From a bacterium (lineage in GTDB: Bacteria > Bacillota > Bacilli > Lactobacillales > Streptococcaceae), in the NCBI GenBank assembly GCA_905221325.1, contig CAJNCS010000002.1, positions 62,001-126,000 on the forward strand: a DNA stretch of 64,000 bases. The letters run 5' to 3'. The notes below the pieces were generated by a model. The model was not told where the DNA came from and searched no databases. It saw only the letters and a list, made by a program, of their open reading frames with translations. This document shows positions 27,991-36,875 of the stretch, in pieces (position 1 is the stretch's first letter; every line of letters begins with the position of its first letter). A program made the translations under genes and the position numbers.

Positions 27991-30900
27991 ATGGTTGATT
28001 ATTCAAAAGTACATGAAGTAATTGCGGAAACAAATGAAGGGATTCTCTTGGCTGAGTATCAACCAGAGTATCGCACGGATAGAGAGTATCAGTCAGAGGC
28101 AGACTTGGAAAATCAGTTAATTTCTGATTTGGTACATCATCTTAACTACGAACGCTTGGATATCCACACACCTACCGAACTCTTAGCAAATGCCAAGGTT
28201 CAGATTGAAAAACTAAATAAGATAACCTTTACGGAAGCTGAGTGGAATCGCTTTGTGGTGGAATATCTGGATTGTCCCAATGAAGGATTGGTTGAAAAAA
28301 CACGAAAAATCCAAGAAAATCATATCTACGACTTTGTATTTGATGATGGACGGATTAAAAATATTTTCATCCTTGATAAGAAAAACATTCACAATAACAG
28401 TATGCAGGTCATAAATCAAGTGACTCAGGTGGGGAGCCATGCCAACCGTTATGATGTGACCATCCTAGTAAACGGCCTTCCCTTAGTTCAGATTGAATTA
28501 AAGAGACGAGGGGTTAGTCTTAAAGAAGCTTTTGAACAAATCCATAGATATAGTAAGGAAAGTTTCAATAGTGAAAATTCTTTATACAAATATATTCAGA
28601 TTTTTGTCATTTCTAATGGGACCTATACACGCTATTTTGCCAATACAACAGCTCAAAATAAAAATCATTATGAGTTCACCTGTGAATGGGCGGACCGCAA
28701 AAATAAAACAATTCATGACCTTGAAGACTTTACTGTTACATTCTTGAGCAAGCGAGTCCTCTTAGAAGTTTTGACCAAGTATTGTGTTTTTGATGCTGAT
28801 AATACCTTGCTTATTATGCGCCCTTATCAGATTGCAGCAACTGAGAGTATCTTGCGCAAGATTCATTCTTCCAATGAAATGAAGAACTTTGGCTCTATCA
28901 ACGCATGTGGCTATATCTGGCATACGACAGGGTCAGGGAAAACCTTGACCAGCTTTAAGACTGCGCGCCTGACGACAGAGTTGGCCTACATTGACAAAGT
29001 GATATTCGTCGTCGATAGAAAAGACCTAGACTACCAAACCATGAAGGAATATCAAAAATTCCAGCCAAATTCAGTCAATGGTAGTAATAATACAAAAGAA
29101 CTCCAACGAAGTATCGAAGAAAATGATGATCGAATCGTTGTCACAACCATTCAAAAGTTAAATAAATTTATAACAGCAAATCCAAATCATGAAATCTATA
29201 GTAAAAAATGTGTTTTAATCTTTGATGAGTGTCATCGATCTCAGTTTGGGAAGGCACAGAAGCGCATTAAGAAGGCCTTTAAACAGTACGCCTTGTTTGG
29301 ATTTACAGGAACACCGATTTTTCCAGAAAATAGCTTGACGGGTGAAACGACACAAGAGGTTTTTGGAGAACAACTTCATAACTACGTTATCACAGATGCT
29401 ATTCGAGATAAAAAAGTATTGAAGTTCAAGGTTGACTATAACTATATCAAGCCCGAAATCAATAAATATAGAGAAGCAGAAAAAGCAGTTGGTCAAGAGC
29501 TTGATGAGAAGAAACTCAAAAAGATGGAGAAGGAACTCCTTTTGCATCCAGAACGGATAGCAACCATCACAGAGTACCTGTTGAGAGTTTATAATGACAA
29601 GACGCATCGAAATCAACATTATACTCATAAGCAAAAACAACTGTTTGGATTTAATGCCATGCTAGCTGTACAAAGTATTGAAGCTGCTAAGTTATACTAT
29701 GAAGAACTCCAGCGACAACAGGTAGCTCTACCAGAGGCTAAGCGTTTGAAAGTTGCTACCATCTTTAGCTTTGCACCTAACGAAGAACAGTCTGCTTATG
29801 GGGAAATTCAAGACGAAGAGCTAGACCCTCAAGATACAGCCATGCCTCTTTCATCTAAAGAGTTTCTTGCTAAGGCAATCTACGACTATAATCAAATGTT
29901 CAAGACGAACTTTTCGACAGATGGCAAAGAGTTTCAAAATTACTATCGTGACCTTTCTAAACGAGTTAAGTCCAAGGAAGTGGATTTACTGATTGTAGTG
30001 GGGATGTTCTTGACAGGATTTGATGCTCCGACTATGAATACTCTCTTTGTCGATAAAAACCTTCGTTATCATGGATTAATTCAGGCATTCTCGAGAACCA
30101 ATCGAATTTTTAATAAGGTTAAACCTTTTGGAAATATTGTTTGTTTCCGTGATCTAGAAAAGGCTACGCAAGAAGCAATTAAGACTTTTGGGGACACCAA
30201 TAAGCTTGAAATCATCTTAGAAAAAAGCTTTAGTGAATACATGGATGGTTTCGTCGATCAAGTAACGGGTATCGAGGTCAAAGGATATACTGCGGTTTGT
30301 CAGGAAATTCTGGAAAGATTCCCGAACCCGCAAGAAATTGAGACAGATCATGAGAAAAAAGAGTTTGTTAAGTTATTTGGTGAGTTGTTGAAACTTGATA
30401 ATGTTCTTCGAAATTATGATGAATTCCAAGAAATCAACAAACCTATTTCAGAAGGTTATCTTCAGGATTTAAGAAGTGCTTATGTGGAAATTCGAGATGA
30501 ATTTTTGAACCTTAAAAACTATGAAAAGTCCAAGGATTTGGATGTTGATCTTTCAGATGTTGAATTTGAAATCGAACTCTTAAAAACAGATGAGATTAAT
30601 CTGGATTATATCTTGGCATTGATTGTTGAAAAATCGAAGAATTCTGAGTCTAAAGAAGTAATGAAAGCAGAAGTTAGTCGTGTGATTCGTTCTAGTATTG
30701 ATATTCGTGCCAAAGAAGAGTTGGTTATTGGATTTATAAATGACACCGATTTGCAAAAATTGAAAGACCATGATGGGATTATCAATGCTTTCTACGAATA
30801 TGGCAAGGAGCGCAAGAAAATTGCGATTCACGACCTAGCTGAGGCTGAGAAACTTGTAGCTGATTATCAATTGTTCATCGACAAATCAATTCAACGAGGT

Positions 30901-31035
30901 TATGCTGAAAATAGTGGGACTGATTTGGATTCGATTATTCCACCAACTTCTCGTAGACAGGGAGCGCGTGAACGGAAAAAGCAAGAAGTTTTACGTAAGA
31001 TTCAGTTGTTAGTAGAGACTTATTCAGGTATTTAA
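27991..31035 (+). CDS. hsdR: Type I restriction enzyme, endonuclease/translocase subunit
   Basis: Motor and nuclease of the complex: pumps DNA using ATP and cuts at a distance from unmodified sites. 1014 residues. The N-terminal nuclease domain has the PD-(D/E)xK-type QIELKRRG (about 168). The SF2 helicase has HTTGSGKT (about 310), DECHRSQFG (about 411), FTGTPIF and the later GMFLTGFDAP and QAFSRTNR. The C-terminal helical part contacts HsdM/HsdS. The frame is intact, so the system should be able to restrict. AAAGGAAG lies before the start. No clear terminator was seen directly downstream. Confidence 0.96.
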   Translation: MVDYSKVHEVIAETNEGILLAEYQPEYRTDREYQSEADLENQLISDLVHHLNYERLDIHTPTELLANAKVQIEKLNKITFTEAEWNRFVVEYLDCPNEGLVEKTRKIQENHIYDFVFDDGRIKNIFILDKKNIHNNSMQVINQVTQVGSHANRYDVTILVNGLPLVQIELKRRGVSLKEAFEQIHRYSKESFNSENSLYKYIQIFVISNGTYTRYFANTTAQNKNHYEFTCEWADRKNKTIHDLEDFTVTFLSKRVLLEVLTKYCVFDADNTLLIMRPYQIAATESILRKIHSSNEMKNFGSINACGYIWHTTGSGKTLTSFKTARLTTELAYIDKVIFVVDRKDLDYQTMKEYQKFQPNSVNGSNNTKELQRSIEENDDRIVVTTIQKLNKFITANPNHEIYSKKCVLIFDECHRSQFGKAQKRIKKAFKQYALFGFTGTPIFPENSLTGETTQEVFGEQLHNYVITDAIRDKKVLKFKVDYNYIKPEINKYREAEKAVGQELDEKKLKKMEKELLLHPERIATITEYLLRVYNDKTHRNQHYTHKQKQLFGFNAMLAVQSIEAAKLYYEELQRQQVALPEAKRLKVATIFSFAPNEEQSAYGEIQDEELDPQDTAMPLSSKEFLAKAIYDYNQMFKTNFSTDGKEFQNYYRDLSKRVKSKEVDLLIVVGMFLTGFDAPTMNTLFVDKNLRYHGLIQAFSRTNRIFNKVKPFGNIVCFRDLEKATQEAIKTFGDTNKLEIILEKSFSEYMDGFVDQVTGIEVKGYTAVCQEILERFPNPQEIETDHEKKEFVKLFGELLKLDNVLRNYDEFQEINKPISEGYLQDLRSAYVEIRDEFLNLKNYEKSKDLDVDLSDVEFEIELLKTDEINLDYILALIVEKSKNSESKEVMKAEVSRVIRSSIDIRAKEELVIGFINDTDLQKLKDHDGIINAFYEYGKERKKIAIHDLAEAEKLVADYQLFIDKSIQRGYAENSGTDLDSIIPPTSRRQGARERKKQEVLRKIQLLVETYSGI

Positions 31036-31159
31036 GGATTTGTCGAACAAGGCTTATTAGAAAAATCAGGCTCTACAAAAAATACTCTTTATTCGCTCAT
31101 TTTTTAGATACAACTTTGTTTCCATATTCCCTGGAAACTGATAGAAAGCAAGGAAAAAT

Positions 31160-31564
31160 ATGGAACAAACTAATCAAAAATCCCAGTGCCAACAACTCTG
31201 GGCTAGAAACAAATACCTCGTTTTGAGCCATTCCAGCAATATTTACAATGAGATTCGCCAATACTTGAAGAATGAAAAAGTGGAGCTGAGTCTGGTTCAA
31301 GAGATGATTGACCGTGCCTGTCAAATCCCAGAACACAGAGGTCAGGTTTGCAATGCCTTTCAGCATATTTGGGGATATTTCAAAAAGAAAGCGACAGATT
31401 CCGAGCGCAAGGACTATATGCTCTTGCTGGATCGCTACCGCTTTGGTCAGGCTTCCAAGGAAGACTTAGTCGCTAAAACTCGAGAGTTGCTTGAACACTA
31501 TCCAAATACCTACTTGCAACATTCGACTTTACTGAAAGGAGACCCCCATGAGACTTTGGCATGA
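31160..31564 (+). CDS. YbgA-family protein (DUF1722)
   Basis: 134 residues, the common size of stand-alone DUF1722 proteins. The signature is visible as LWARNKYLVLSHS, then ELSLVQEMI-type helices, GYFKKKATDSERK and LLDRYRFGQ. DUF1722 is often fused or adjacent to DUF523 or DNA photolyase genes, which hints at a DNA-repair or tRNA-related role; biochemistry is not established. It overlaps the following gene by 17 bases, so the two are coupled. Confidence 0.8.
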   Translation: MEQTNQKSQCQQLWARNKYLVLSHSSNIYNEIRQYLKNEKVELSLVQEMIDRACQIPEHRGQVCNAFQHIWGYFKKKATDSERKDYMLLLDRYRFGQASKEDLVAKTRELLEHYPNTYLQHSTLLKGDPHETLA

Positions 31565-31913
31565 GGCTTTGATTTCACAACTTCCCCGTCCGCAGCTTTT
31601 AGGCCAACATCGAGAGTGCTGTGCCCTGCGTGGCAATGGCTGGGGCAGAAAGCATTCGACGGTGGACTATGTCTTTAACCACTCGCCCTATCATCTCTAT
31701 GCTTATCATCGCTTGATCATGGAGGAAATGGCTGACCGTGGCTACAATGTCAGTCCAGAGTGGCTGGACAAGAACTACCGTGGTAAGACTTGCTCTTCTT
31801 ATCAAGACTTAGCAGAGGAGAAGCTAGGTAAGCCCATCTATAGTGAACATGATGCAGGATACTATGAGGAGTGTTTAGATAATCTCCGAGAGAAGGGGAT
31901 AGAGCTGGAGTAA
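31548..31913 (+). CDS. Pyrimidine-dimer DNA glycosylase/endonuclease V-like protein (TIGR02328-type)
   Basis: 121 residues beginning MRLWHEALISQLPRPQLLGQHRE, similar in layout to T4 endonuclease V-type proteins (N-terminal MRLW... with HxE region) and to the conserved TIGR02328 group. GNGWGRKHSTVDYVF and YAYHRLIMEEMADRGY are the other recognisable segments. If the assignment holds, it would nick DNA at UV dimers. The start overlaps the YbgA-like gene by 17 bases and has AAAGGAG inside that gene. Function is inferred from family memory only. Confidence 0.7.
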   Translation: MRLWHEALISQLPRPQLLGQHRECCALRGNGWGRKHSTVDYVFNHSPYHLYAYHRLIMEEMADRGYNVSPEWLDKNYRGKTCSSYQDLAEEKLGKPIYSEHDAGYYEECLDNLREKGIELE

Positions 31914-31965
31914 GAGTCAGGATTAGCTCCACATTATAACTCTTCTAATAATTTTTTCGAATAAT

Positions 31966-32005
31966 AAAAATGAGACCTTTAGAATGATTCTAAGGTCTCA
32001 TTTTT
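31966..32005. terminator. Terminator after the repair-like pair
   Basis: AAAAATGAGACCTT pairs with AAGGTCTCATTTTT and extends through AGAAT/ATTCT; T tract on the right and A tract on the left. Confidence 0.9.
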
Positions 32006-32018
32006 ATGAGTATTAGGA

Positions 32019-32047
32019 TTTACTTTTAATAACTTTTGAGTTATAAT
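32019..32047 (+). promoter_or_regulatory. higBA promoter
   Basis: TTTACT (32019-32024) and TATAAT (32042-32047), 17 bases apart, lie just before the toxin start. Confidence 0.65.
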
Positions 32048-32069
32048 TGAATTAGAAAGAGGCTACTTG

Positions 32070-32435
32070 GTGCATACGATTTACTTCTATAAGGACAAAA
32101 ATGGAAACGAGCCAGTCTTAGATTATATGAGAGAATTGGCTAGAAAGAAGAGTAAGGATAGTCGCATCAAACTGAATAAACTAAACGACTATATCGAGTT
32201 GCTTAGTCAACATGGAACTAGAGCTGGTGAACCCTATATCAAACATTTGGAAGATGAGATTTGGGAACTAAGACCTCTTAGGGATAGGATTTTATTTGTA
32301 GCGTGGCTTGATGGGAGTTTTGTTCTCTTACATCATTTTGCCAAAAAGACTCAGAAAACTCCTAGAAGAGAGATTGAAAAAGCCAAGCGGGAATTAAAGG
32401 ACTTAAAAGAAAGAGGGTTAAGTGATGAAGAATAG
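32070..32435 (+). CDS. higB: HigB-type toxin (RelE/ParE superfamily, phage Gp49-like)
   Basis: 121 residues. The family core is visible as [23 protein letters not shown], the segment [21 protein letters not shown] and [24 protein letters not shown]. Members cleave mRNA at the ribosome when not bound by the antitoxin. Toxin first, antitoxin second is the HigBA order. I choose GTG 32070, seven bases after AGAGG; a TTG at 32067 is also in frame. It overlaps the antitoxin by 11 bases. Confidence 0.9.
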   Translation: MHTIYFYKDKNGNEPVLDYMRELARKKSKDSRIKLNKLNDYIELLSQHGTRAGEPYIKHLEDEIWELRPLRDRILFVAWLDGSFVLLHHFAKKTQKTPRREIEKAKRELKDLKERGLSDEE

Positions 32436-32718
32436 TGCCGTTGGGAGTAATTGGAAGGATGTCCGATCTGAACTCTTTACCAAGGAGGAAATTCTTGAAA
32501 GTGATGTGCGAGTGGCTATCATGAGCGAGCTGATTGAGGCTAGGCATGAGCAAGGTATCAGTCAGAAAAAGCTAGAGGAACTCAGTGGAGTAAGCCAGCC
32601 TGTTATAGCTAGGATGGAGACAGGAAAGACCAGTCCTCAGTTGGATACGGTCTTAAAAGTTTTAGCCAGTTTAGGAAAGACACTAGCAGTCGTTCCACTT
32701 GAACAAGAAAAAAATTGA
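32425..32718 (+). CDS. higA: HigA-type antitoxin (XRE family)
   Basis: 97 residues from ATG 32425 with GAGGG upstream (GTG at 32422 also possible). The helix-turn-helix is at about 45-65: [25 protein letters not shown], with the C-terminal segment [17 protein letters not shown] typical of HigA. It should neutralise HigB and repress the shared promoter at 32019-32047. Confidence 0.9.
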   Translation: MKNSAVGSNWKDVRSELFTKEEILESDVRVAIMSELIEARHEQGISQKKLEELSGVSQPVIARMETGKTSPQLDTVLKVLASLGKTLAVVPLEQEKN

Positions 32719-32719
32719 T

Positions 32720-32803
32720 AGGGATGAAATTCCTTGGATTTCTAAAATCATCCACTGGACAATTTCATCTCCCGTCCGCACTTTTCAAGGGAAATATCAA
32801 AAA
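32720..32803 (+). repeat. 85-base direct repeat, copy 1 (upstream of metE)
   Basis: Begins AGGGATGAAATTCC and ends GGGAAATATCAAAAA. It matches 36613-36697 with about nine substitutions and one gap by my hand alignment. The two copies are in the same orientation and flank metE-metF. Confidence 0.85.
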
Positions 32804-32919
32804 TACCGAAGGAAAATCAACCTATAGTCTTTTCTAATAATAAGCCATAGTCACTTATAAGAATCGTCAATAGCTCGTTTGAGAATTTCGACTAAAAGAC
32901 GATATAAAGCAAGCTATAC

Positions 32920-32956
32920 AAAGGATTTGAGGCACTGGTCTCAAGTCCTTTTCTTT
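32920..32956 (+). terminator. Terminator upstream of metE
   Basis: AAAGGATTTGAG pairs with CTCAAGTCCTTT (one G-U) around an eight-base loop, followed by TTCTTTTG. It insulates metE from the toxin-antitoxin operon. Confidence 0.8.
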
Positions 32957-32969
32957 TGTCTAAAAGAGT

Positions 32970-32990
32970 GATATAGTTTCAAACTATATC
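32970..32990. promoter_or_regulatory. MET-box operator for MtaR/MetR
   Basis: A perfect palindrome with core TATAGTTTCAAACTATA. This matches the MET-box consensus TATAGTTTNAAACTATA described for the LysR-type regulator MtaR of streptococci. It lies about 80 bases before the metE start and should activate metE-metF when methionine is scarce. Confidence 0.88.
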
Positions 32991-33070
32991 AAAGCCTAAT
33001 TTTTTACAATTATACAGACCCTTTCTTTTCTGTTAAGATAGTTTCAACAACAAATTTTGGAGGACACATC

Positions 33071-35320
33071 ATGTCAACTACGATCATCGGTTTCCCTCGT
33101 TTGGGCGAATTCCGCGAATTAAAATTTACAACTGAAAAATACTTTAGAAAAGAAATCTCAGAAGAAGAACTCTTGGCTGCGGCTAAAGAATTGCGTGCAA
33201 AACACTGGAACATTGTCAAAGAAAAAGGCATCACTGAAATCCCATCAAATGACTTTTCTCACTATGACAACTTCCTAGATGCTGCTTTCCTTTTCAATGT
33301 GGTACCTGCATCCGTTCAAAATTTGGACTTGTCTGACCTTGAGCGCTACTTTGCTTTGGGACGTGGTTACCAAGGAGAAAAAGGAGACGTGCGTGCCCTT
33401 CCGATGAAGAAATGGTTCAACACCAACTACCACTACATCGTGCCTAAATTTGAAAAAGACACTCAAGTTAAATTGGCTGGTCACAAGATCTTTGATGAGT
33501 TCCAAGAAGCGAAAGAACTTGGTCTCAACACTCGTCCTGTCCTTGTAGGTCCATTCACTTTCCTTCAATTATCAGACTTTGAAGAAGGCGTGAAAGCAGA
33601 AGACTTCGTAGACAGCTTAGTAGCTGCATACCAAGAAGTTTTTGCTAAATTGGCGGAACTTGGTGCGACTCGCATCCAACTCGACGAAGCGGCTCTTGTC
33701 AAAGACTTGACAGCTGAAGAAAAAGCTCTCTTCTTGAACCTCTACAATAAACTCTTGGCTGATAAAAAAGGTCTTGAAGTCTTGCTTCAAACATACTTCG
33801 GTGATGTGCGTGACGTCTACTCTGACCTTGTGAACTTGCCAGTAGATGCCATCGGTTTGGACTTCGTTGAAGGTAAGAAAACTCTTGAACTCGTTAAAGG
33901 TGGCTTCCCAGCTGACAAGACTCTCTATGCAGGTATCGTCAATGGTAAAAACATCTGGCGCAACAACTACGAAAAGAGCTTGGCTGTTCTTGAGCAAATC
34001 CCAGCTGAAAACATTGTTTTGACTAGCTCATGCTCACTTCTTCATGTGCCATTTACAACTGCTAATGAAGAATTTGAACCAGCTATCTTGAACCACTTTG
34101 CTTTTGCAGTTGAAAAATTGGAAGAACTTCGTGACTTGGATGCTATCCGCAATGGTCAAGGTGCAGAAGCTCTTGCAGCTAACAAAGAACTCTTTGCGAC
34201 TGAACGTGTTGGTGAAAATGCAGAACTTCGTGCGCGCATCGCTGGATTGACAGACGCTGACTACACTCGTTTGCCAGCCTTTGCAGAACGTGAAGCTATC
34301 CAAGAAGAAGCCTTCAAACTTCCAGCTCTTCCAACAACAACCATCGGTTCATTCCCTCAAACTAAGGAAGTCCGTGCCAAACGTTTGGCTTACCGTAAGG
34401 GTGAATTGTCACAAGAAGAATACGATGCCTTCCTTGCTGAAACCATCGACGAATGGATCAAATGGCAAGAAGAAGTTGGATTTGACGTGCTTGTACACGG
34501 TGAGTTCGAGCGTAACGACATGGTTGAGTACTTCGGTCAAAACTTGTCCGGTTACCTCTTCTCTAAGAATGGTTGGGTACAATCATACGGTATGCGTGGA
34601 GTGAAACCACCAATTATCTGGGGTGATGTGACTCGTCTCAACCCAATCACTGTGAAATGGTCTAGCTACGCACAAAGCCGTACTGACAAACCTGTTAAAG
34701 GGATGTTGACTGGACCGGTTACCATCCTCAACTGGTCATTCCCACGAGAAGACATCTCTATCAAGGATTCTACTCTTCAAATTGCTCTTGCCATCAAGGA
34801 TGAAGTTCTTGACCTTGAAGCTGCAGGTGTGAAAATCATCCAAATCGACGAAGCTGCTCTCCGTGAGAAATTGCCACTCCGTCGTAGCGACTGGTACGAA
34901 GACTACCTTGACTGGGCTATTCCAGCCTTCCGCTTGGTACACTCTACAGTAGCGCCAGATACTCAAATCCACACTCACATGTGTTACTCAGAATTTACAG
35001 ATATCATTCCAGCTATCGACAACATGGATGCGGACGTTATTTCCTTTGAAGCAAGCCGTTCAAACCTTGAAATCTTGGACGAACTCAAAGCGAAAAACTT
35101 CCAAACAGAAGTGGGACCTGGGGTTTACGATATCCACTCACCTCGTGTGCCAAATGAAGGCGAAATCGACAACACAATCGATGCTATTCTTGCCAAAGTT
35201 CCAAGCAAGAAAGTTTGGATCAACCCTGACTGTGGTTTGAAAACACGTGGTATTCCAGAAACAAAAGAAAGCTTGATTCGCCTTGTCGAAGCAGCAAAAG
35301 CTGCGCGTGAGAAATTGTAA
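33071..35320 (+). CDS. metE: Cobalamin-independent methionine synthase
   Basis: Transfers a methyl group from 5-methyltetrahydropteroyl-triglutamate to homocysteine, giving methionine. 749 residues in two barrel domains. The zinc and substrate ligands are visible in [10 protein letters not shown] (His and Cys), VISFEASRS (Glu) and [10 protein letters not shown] (Cys). The N-terminal domain has [11 protein letters not shown] for folate. The start has a strong GGAGG. It heads the metE-metF operon; metF makes its methyl donor. Confidence 0.97.
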   Translation: MSTTIIGFPRLGEFRELKFTTEKYFRKEISEEELLAAAKELRAKHWNIVKEKGITEIPSNDFSHYDNFLDAAFLFNVVPASVQNLDLSDLERYFALGRGYQGEKGDVRALPMKKWFNTNYHYIVPKFEKDTQVKLAGHKIFDEFQEAKELGLNTRPVLVGPFTFLQLSDFEEGVKAEDFVDSLVAAYQEVFAKLAELGATRIQLDEAALVKDLTAEEKALFLNLYNKLLADKKGLEVLLQTYFGDVRDVYSDLVNLPVDAIGLDFVEGKKTLELVKGGFPADKTLYAGIVNGKNIWRNNYEKSLAVLEQIPAENIVLTSSCSLLHVPFTTANEEFEPAILNHFAFAVEKLEELRDLDAIRNGQGAEALAANKELFATERVGENAELRARIAGLTDADYTRLPAFAEREAIQEEAFKLPALPTTTIGSFPQTKEVRAKRLAYRKGELSQEEYDAFLAETIDEWIKWQEEVGFDVLVHGEFERNDMVEYFGQNLSGYLFSKNGWVQSYGMRGVKPPIIWGDVTRLNPITVKWSSYAQSRTDKPVKGMLTGPVTILNWSFPREDISIKDSTLQIALAIKDEVLDLEAAGVKIIQIDEAALREKLPLRRSDWYEDYLDWAIPAFRLVHSTVAPDTQIHTHMCYSEFTDIIPAIDNMDADVISFEASRSNLEILDELKAKNFQTEVGPGVYDIHSPRVPNEGEIDNTIDAILAKVPSKKVWINPDCGLKTRGIPETKESLIRLVEAAKAAREKL

Positions 35321-35414
35321 GATAAGATTTCGCTCGTGACACTGACTGATCAAGGAACTGCTTGGCCCTAGCTGGCTCAGCAATCATGAAATCAAAAAGA
35401 AAAGGATAATGACT

Positions 35415-36281
35415 ATGTCACGCCAAACACCGTCACTTTCATTTGAAGTGTTCCCTCCAAACCCAGCAGTGGGTAATGATAAAATTATTTCAGCCTTGCA
35501 GGATATGCGGGAGCTGACACCACACTTTATCAGTGTGACTGCCAGCAATAATAAATTTAATATCAAGGAAACAACGGTTCGTTTGGCTGACTTTATCCAA
35601 AATGATTTGGCGATTCCAACCATTGCCCACTTGCCAGCTATCTATCTGACTAAGGAGAAGGTTGCAGAGACGCTTGCGGACTTGGACAAGGTTGGTGTGC
35701 GAAAAATCTTGGCTCTACGTGGGGATATCATCCCTGATGTGGAACCACAAAAGGATTTTCGCTACGCAACAGATTTGATCGAGTTCATCAAGGAACAAGC
35801 GTCGCATTTTGATATTGTCGGAGCTTGCTATCCAGAGGGGCACCCTGACTCGCCAAACCAGATCTCAGATATTCAAAATCTAAAGAAAAAAGTGGATGCA
35901 GGTTGCTCAAGTCTCGTAACTCAACTTTTCTTTGACAATGAGCGTTTCTATGATTTCCAAGATAAGTGTACCTTGGCAGGGATTGATGTTCCCATTCATG
36001 CGGGAATCATGCCGATTCTTAACCGTAATCAAGCGCTTCGTCTCTTGAAAACATGTGAGAATATTCATCTTCCACGCAAATTTAAGGCCATCTTAGACAA
36101 GTATGAGCATGACCCTGAGTCGCTCAGAGCAGCAGGACTTGCCTATGCAGTGGACCAAATCGTGGACTTGGTCACCCAGGATGTCGCTGGTGTGCATCTC
36201 TACACCATGAACAATGCTGAAACAGCCAAATACATCCACCAAGCAACCCATGCCTTGTTTAATCATCAGTCTCTAGGGTAA
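35415..36281 (+). CDS. metF: 5,10-methylenetetrahydrofolate reductase
   Basis: Reduces methylene-THF to methyl-THF, the methyl donor for MetE. 288 residues from ATG 35415, which fits AAGGA spacing better than the in-frame ATG at 35409. Family motifs: SFEVFPPN with the catalytic Glu near the N-terminus, AHLPAIYLT, ALRGDIIP, ACYPEGHPDS and CSSLVTQLFFDN. It is 94 bases after metE with no terminator or promoter seen between, so it is probably on the same transcript. Confidence 0.96.
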   Translation: MSRQTPSLSFEVFPPNPAVGNDKIISALQDMRELTPHFISVTASNNKFNIKETTVRLADFIQNDLAIPTIAHLPAIYLTKEKVAETLADLDKVGVRKILALRGDIIPDVEPQKDFRYATDLIEFIKEQASHFDIVGACYPEGHPDSPNQISDIQNLKKKVDAGCSSLVTQLFFDNERFYDFQDKCTLAGIDVPIHAGIMPILNRNQALRLLKTCENIHLPRKFKAILDKYEHDPESLRAAGLAYAVDQIVDLVTQDVAGVHLYTMNNAETAKYIHQATHALFNHQSLG

Positions 36282-36290
36282 TAAAAAGCA

Positions 36291-36327
36291 AACCATTCTT
36301 CTCAAGCGAGGGGGATGGTTCCTTTTT
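36291..36327 (+). terminator. metF terminator
   Basis: AACCATTCTTCTC pairs with GAGGGGGATGGTT over 13 positions, using several G-U pairs, around loop AAGC, and is followed by CCTTTTT. Confidence 0.8.
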
Positions 36328-36501
36328 AATAAAAAAGCCCGCACTTTTTAAGAAAAATATGATAAAATAGACTCTGTACGTACTTGATACAAAGATGAGG
36401 GTATTTAAGTTATAGAAGTTTTTTATTAAAACCTGATAATAGGTGTCTATAAAAAATACGAACGAAGTGAGTATTAAAAGATATTTCACGCTATAGTGGT
36501 A

Positions 36502-36543
36502 TCTTAGATGATAACAATGTTATTATCTAAGACGGGATTTTTG
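36502..36543 (+). terminator. Strong hairpin, terminator-like, in the metF-pnp gap
   Basis: TCTTAGATGATAAC pairs with GTTATTATCTAAGA (13 of 14) around a three-base loop and is followed by CGGGATTTTT. It could be the 3' end of a short untranslated RNA started near 36370. Confidence 0.6.
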
Positions 36544-36547
36544 AGAG

Positions 36548-36572
36548 TAAAATAGTTCGGGGAACTATTTTA
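36548..36572. other. Perfect 10-bp hairpin TAAAATAGTT / AACTATTTTA
   Basis: Stem of ten pairs with loop CGGGG, only 16 bases after the preceding hairpin. No T run follows. Role unknown; it could be a protein-binding palindrome or part of a structured RNA. Confidence 0.55.
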
Positions 36573-36612
36573 GCCTGAGCATAGAAATAAAAAGGCGAAG
36601 TGCTCAAAAATT

Positions 36613-36697
36613 AGGGATGAAATTCCACTGGATTTCTAAAATCACCCACTGGGTAATTTTACCTCCCGTCCGCACTATTTCAGGGAAATATCAAAAA
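36613..36697 (+). repeat. 85-base direct repeat, copy 2 (upstream of pnp)
   Basis: Begins AGGGATGAAATTCC and ends GGGAAATATCAAAAA, in the same orientation as 32720-32803. Together the copies bracket metE-metF at a distance of 3.9 kb. I do not recognise it as BOX, RUP or SPRITE. Confidence 0.85.
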
Positions 36698-36845
36698 GAT
36701 ACTTAATTGAATTTTGGTCTCATTTCTTAGGAAAAAAGATAAGCTTCCTAGCACTCATCGAGTGCGGCGTCACCTTCCTATTTTTCTACAGAAATGTTCG
36801 GCAAGCCGAACCGTCCAAAATATCCTGATCTTTGTAGGCAAGGCG

Positions 36846-36851
36846 TATAAT
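36846..36851 (+). promoter_or_regulatory. pnp -10 element
   Basis: TATAAT 25 bases before the pnp ATG. No convincing -35. Its position shows that translation cannot begin at the upstream in-frame ATG at 36714. Confidence 0.5.
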
Positions 36852-36875
36852 ATAATTAATCCAAAGGGGATTTTA

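Larger units (their letters stand above)
32719..33070. other. Gene-free region between higA and metE
   Basis: Contains, in order, the first copy of an 85-base repeat (32720-32803), about 110 bases without recognised signals, a terminator (32920-32956), a perfect MET-box palindrome (32970-32990) and the metE leader. No coding sequence was found. Confidence 0.75.
36282..36875. other. 594-base gene-free region between metF and pnp
   Basis: Holds the metF terminator (36291-36327), a possible promoter-like TGATAAAAT near 36361, two strong hairpins (36502-36532 and 36548-36572), repeat copy 2 (36613-36697), two small hairpins (36751-36765 and 36796-36811) and the pnp promoter. The reading frame open from 36714 into pnp crosses the promoter and is not a real extension. 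An sRNA or mobile-element remnant is possible. Confidence 0.7.

Noticed and set aside
17354..32718. Prophage or integrative element
   Set aside because: No integrase, structural, lysis or conjugation genes, no tRNA and no matching end repeats around the region.
33071..35320. Several antisense ORFs in metE
   Set aside because: Shadows caused by strong codon bias on the coding strand; none has a plausible start or domain.
36714..36875. 54-codon N-terminal extension of pnp
   Set aside because: It crosses the TATAAT and the strong AAAGGGGA ribosome site; PNPase normally begins at [19 protein letters not shown] sequence.
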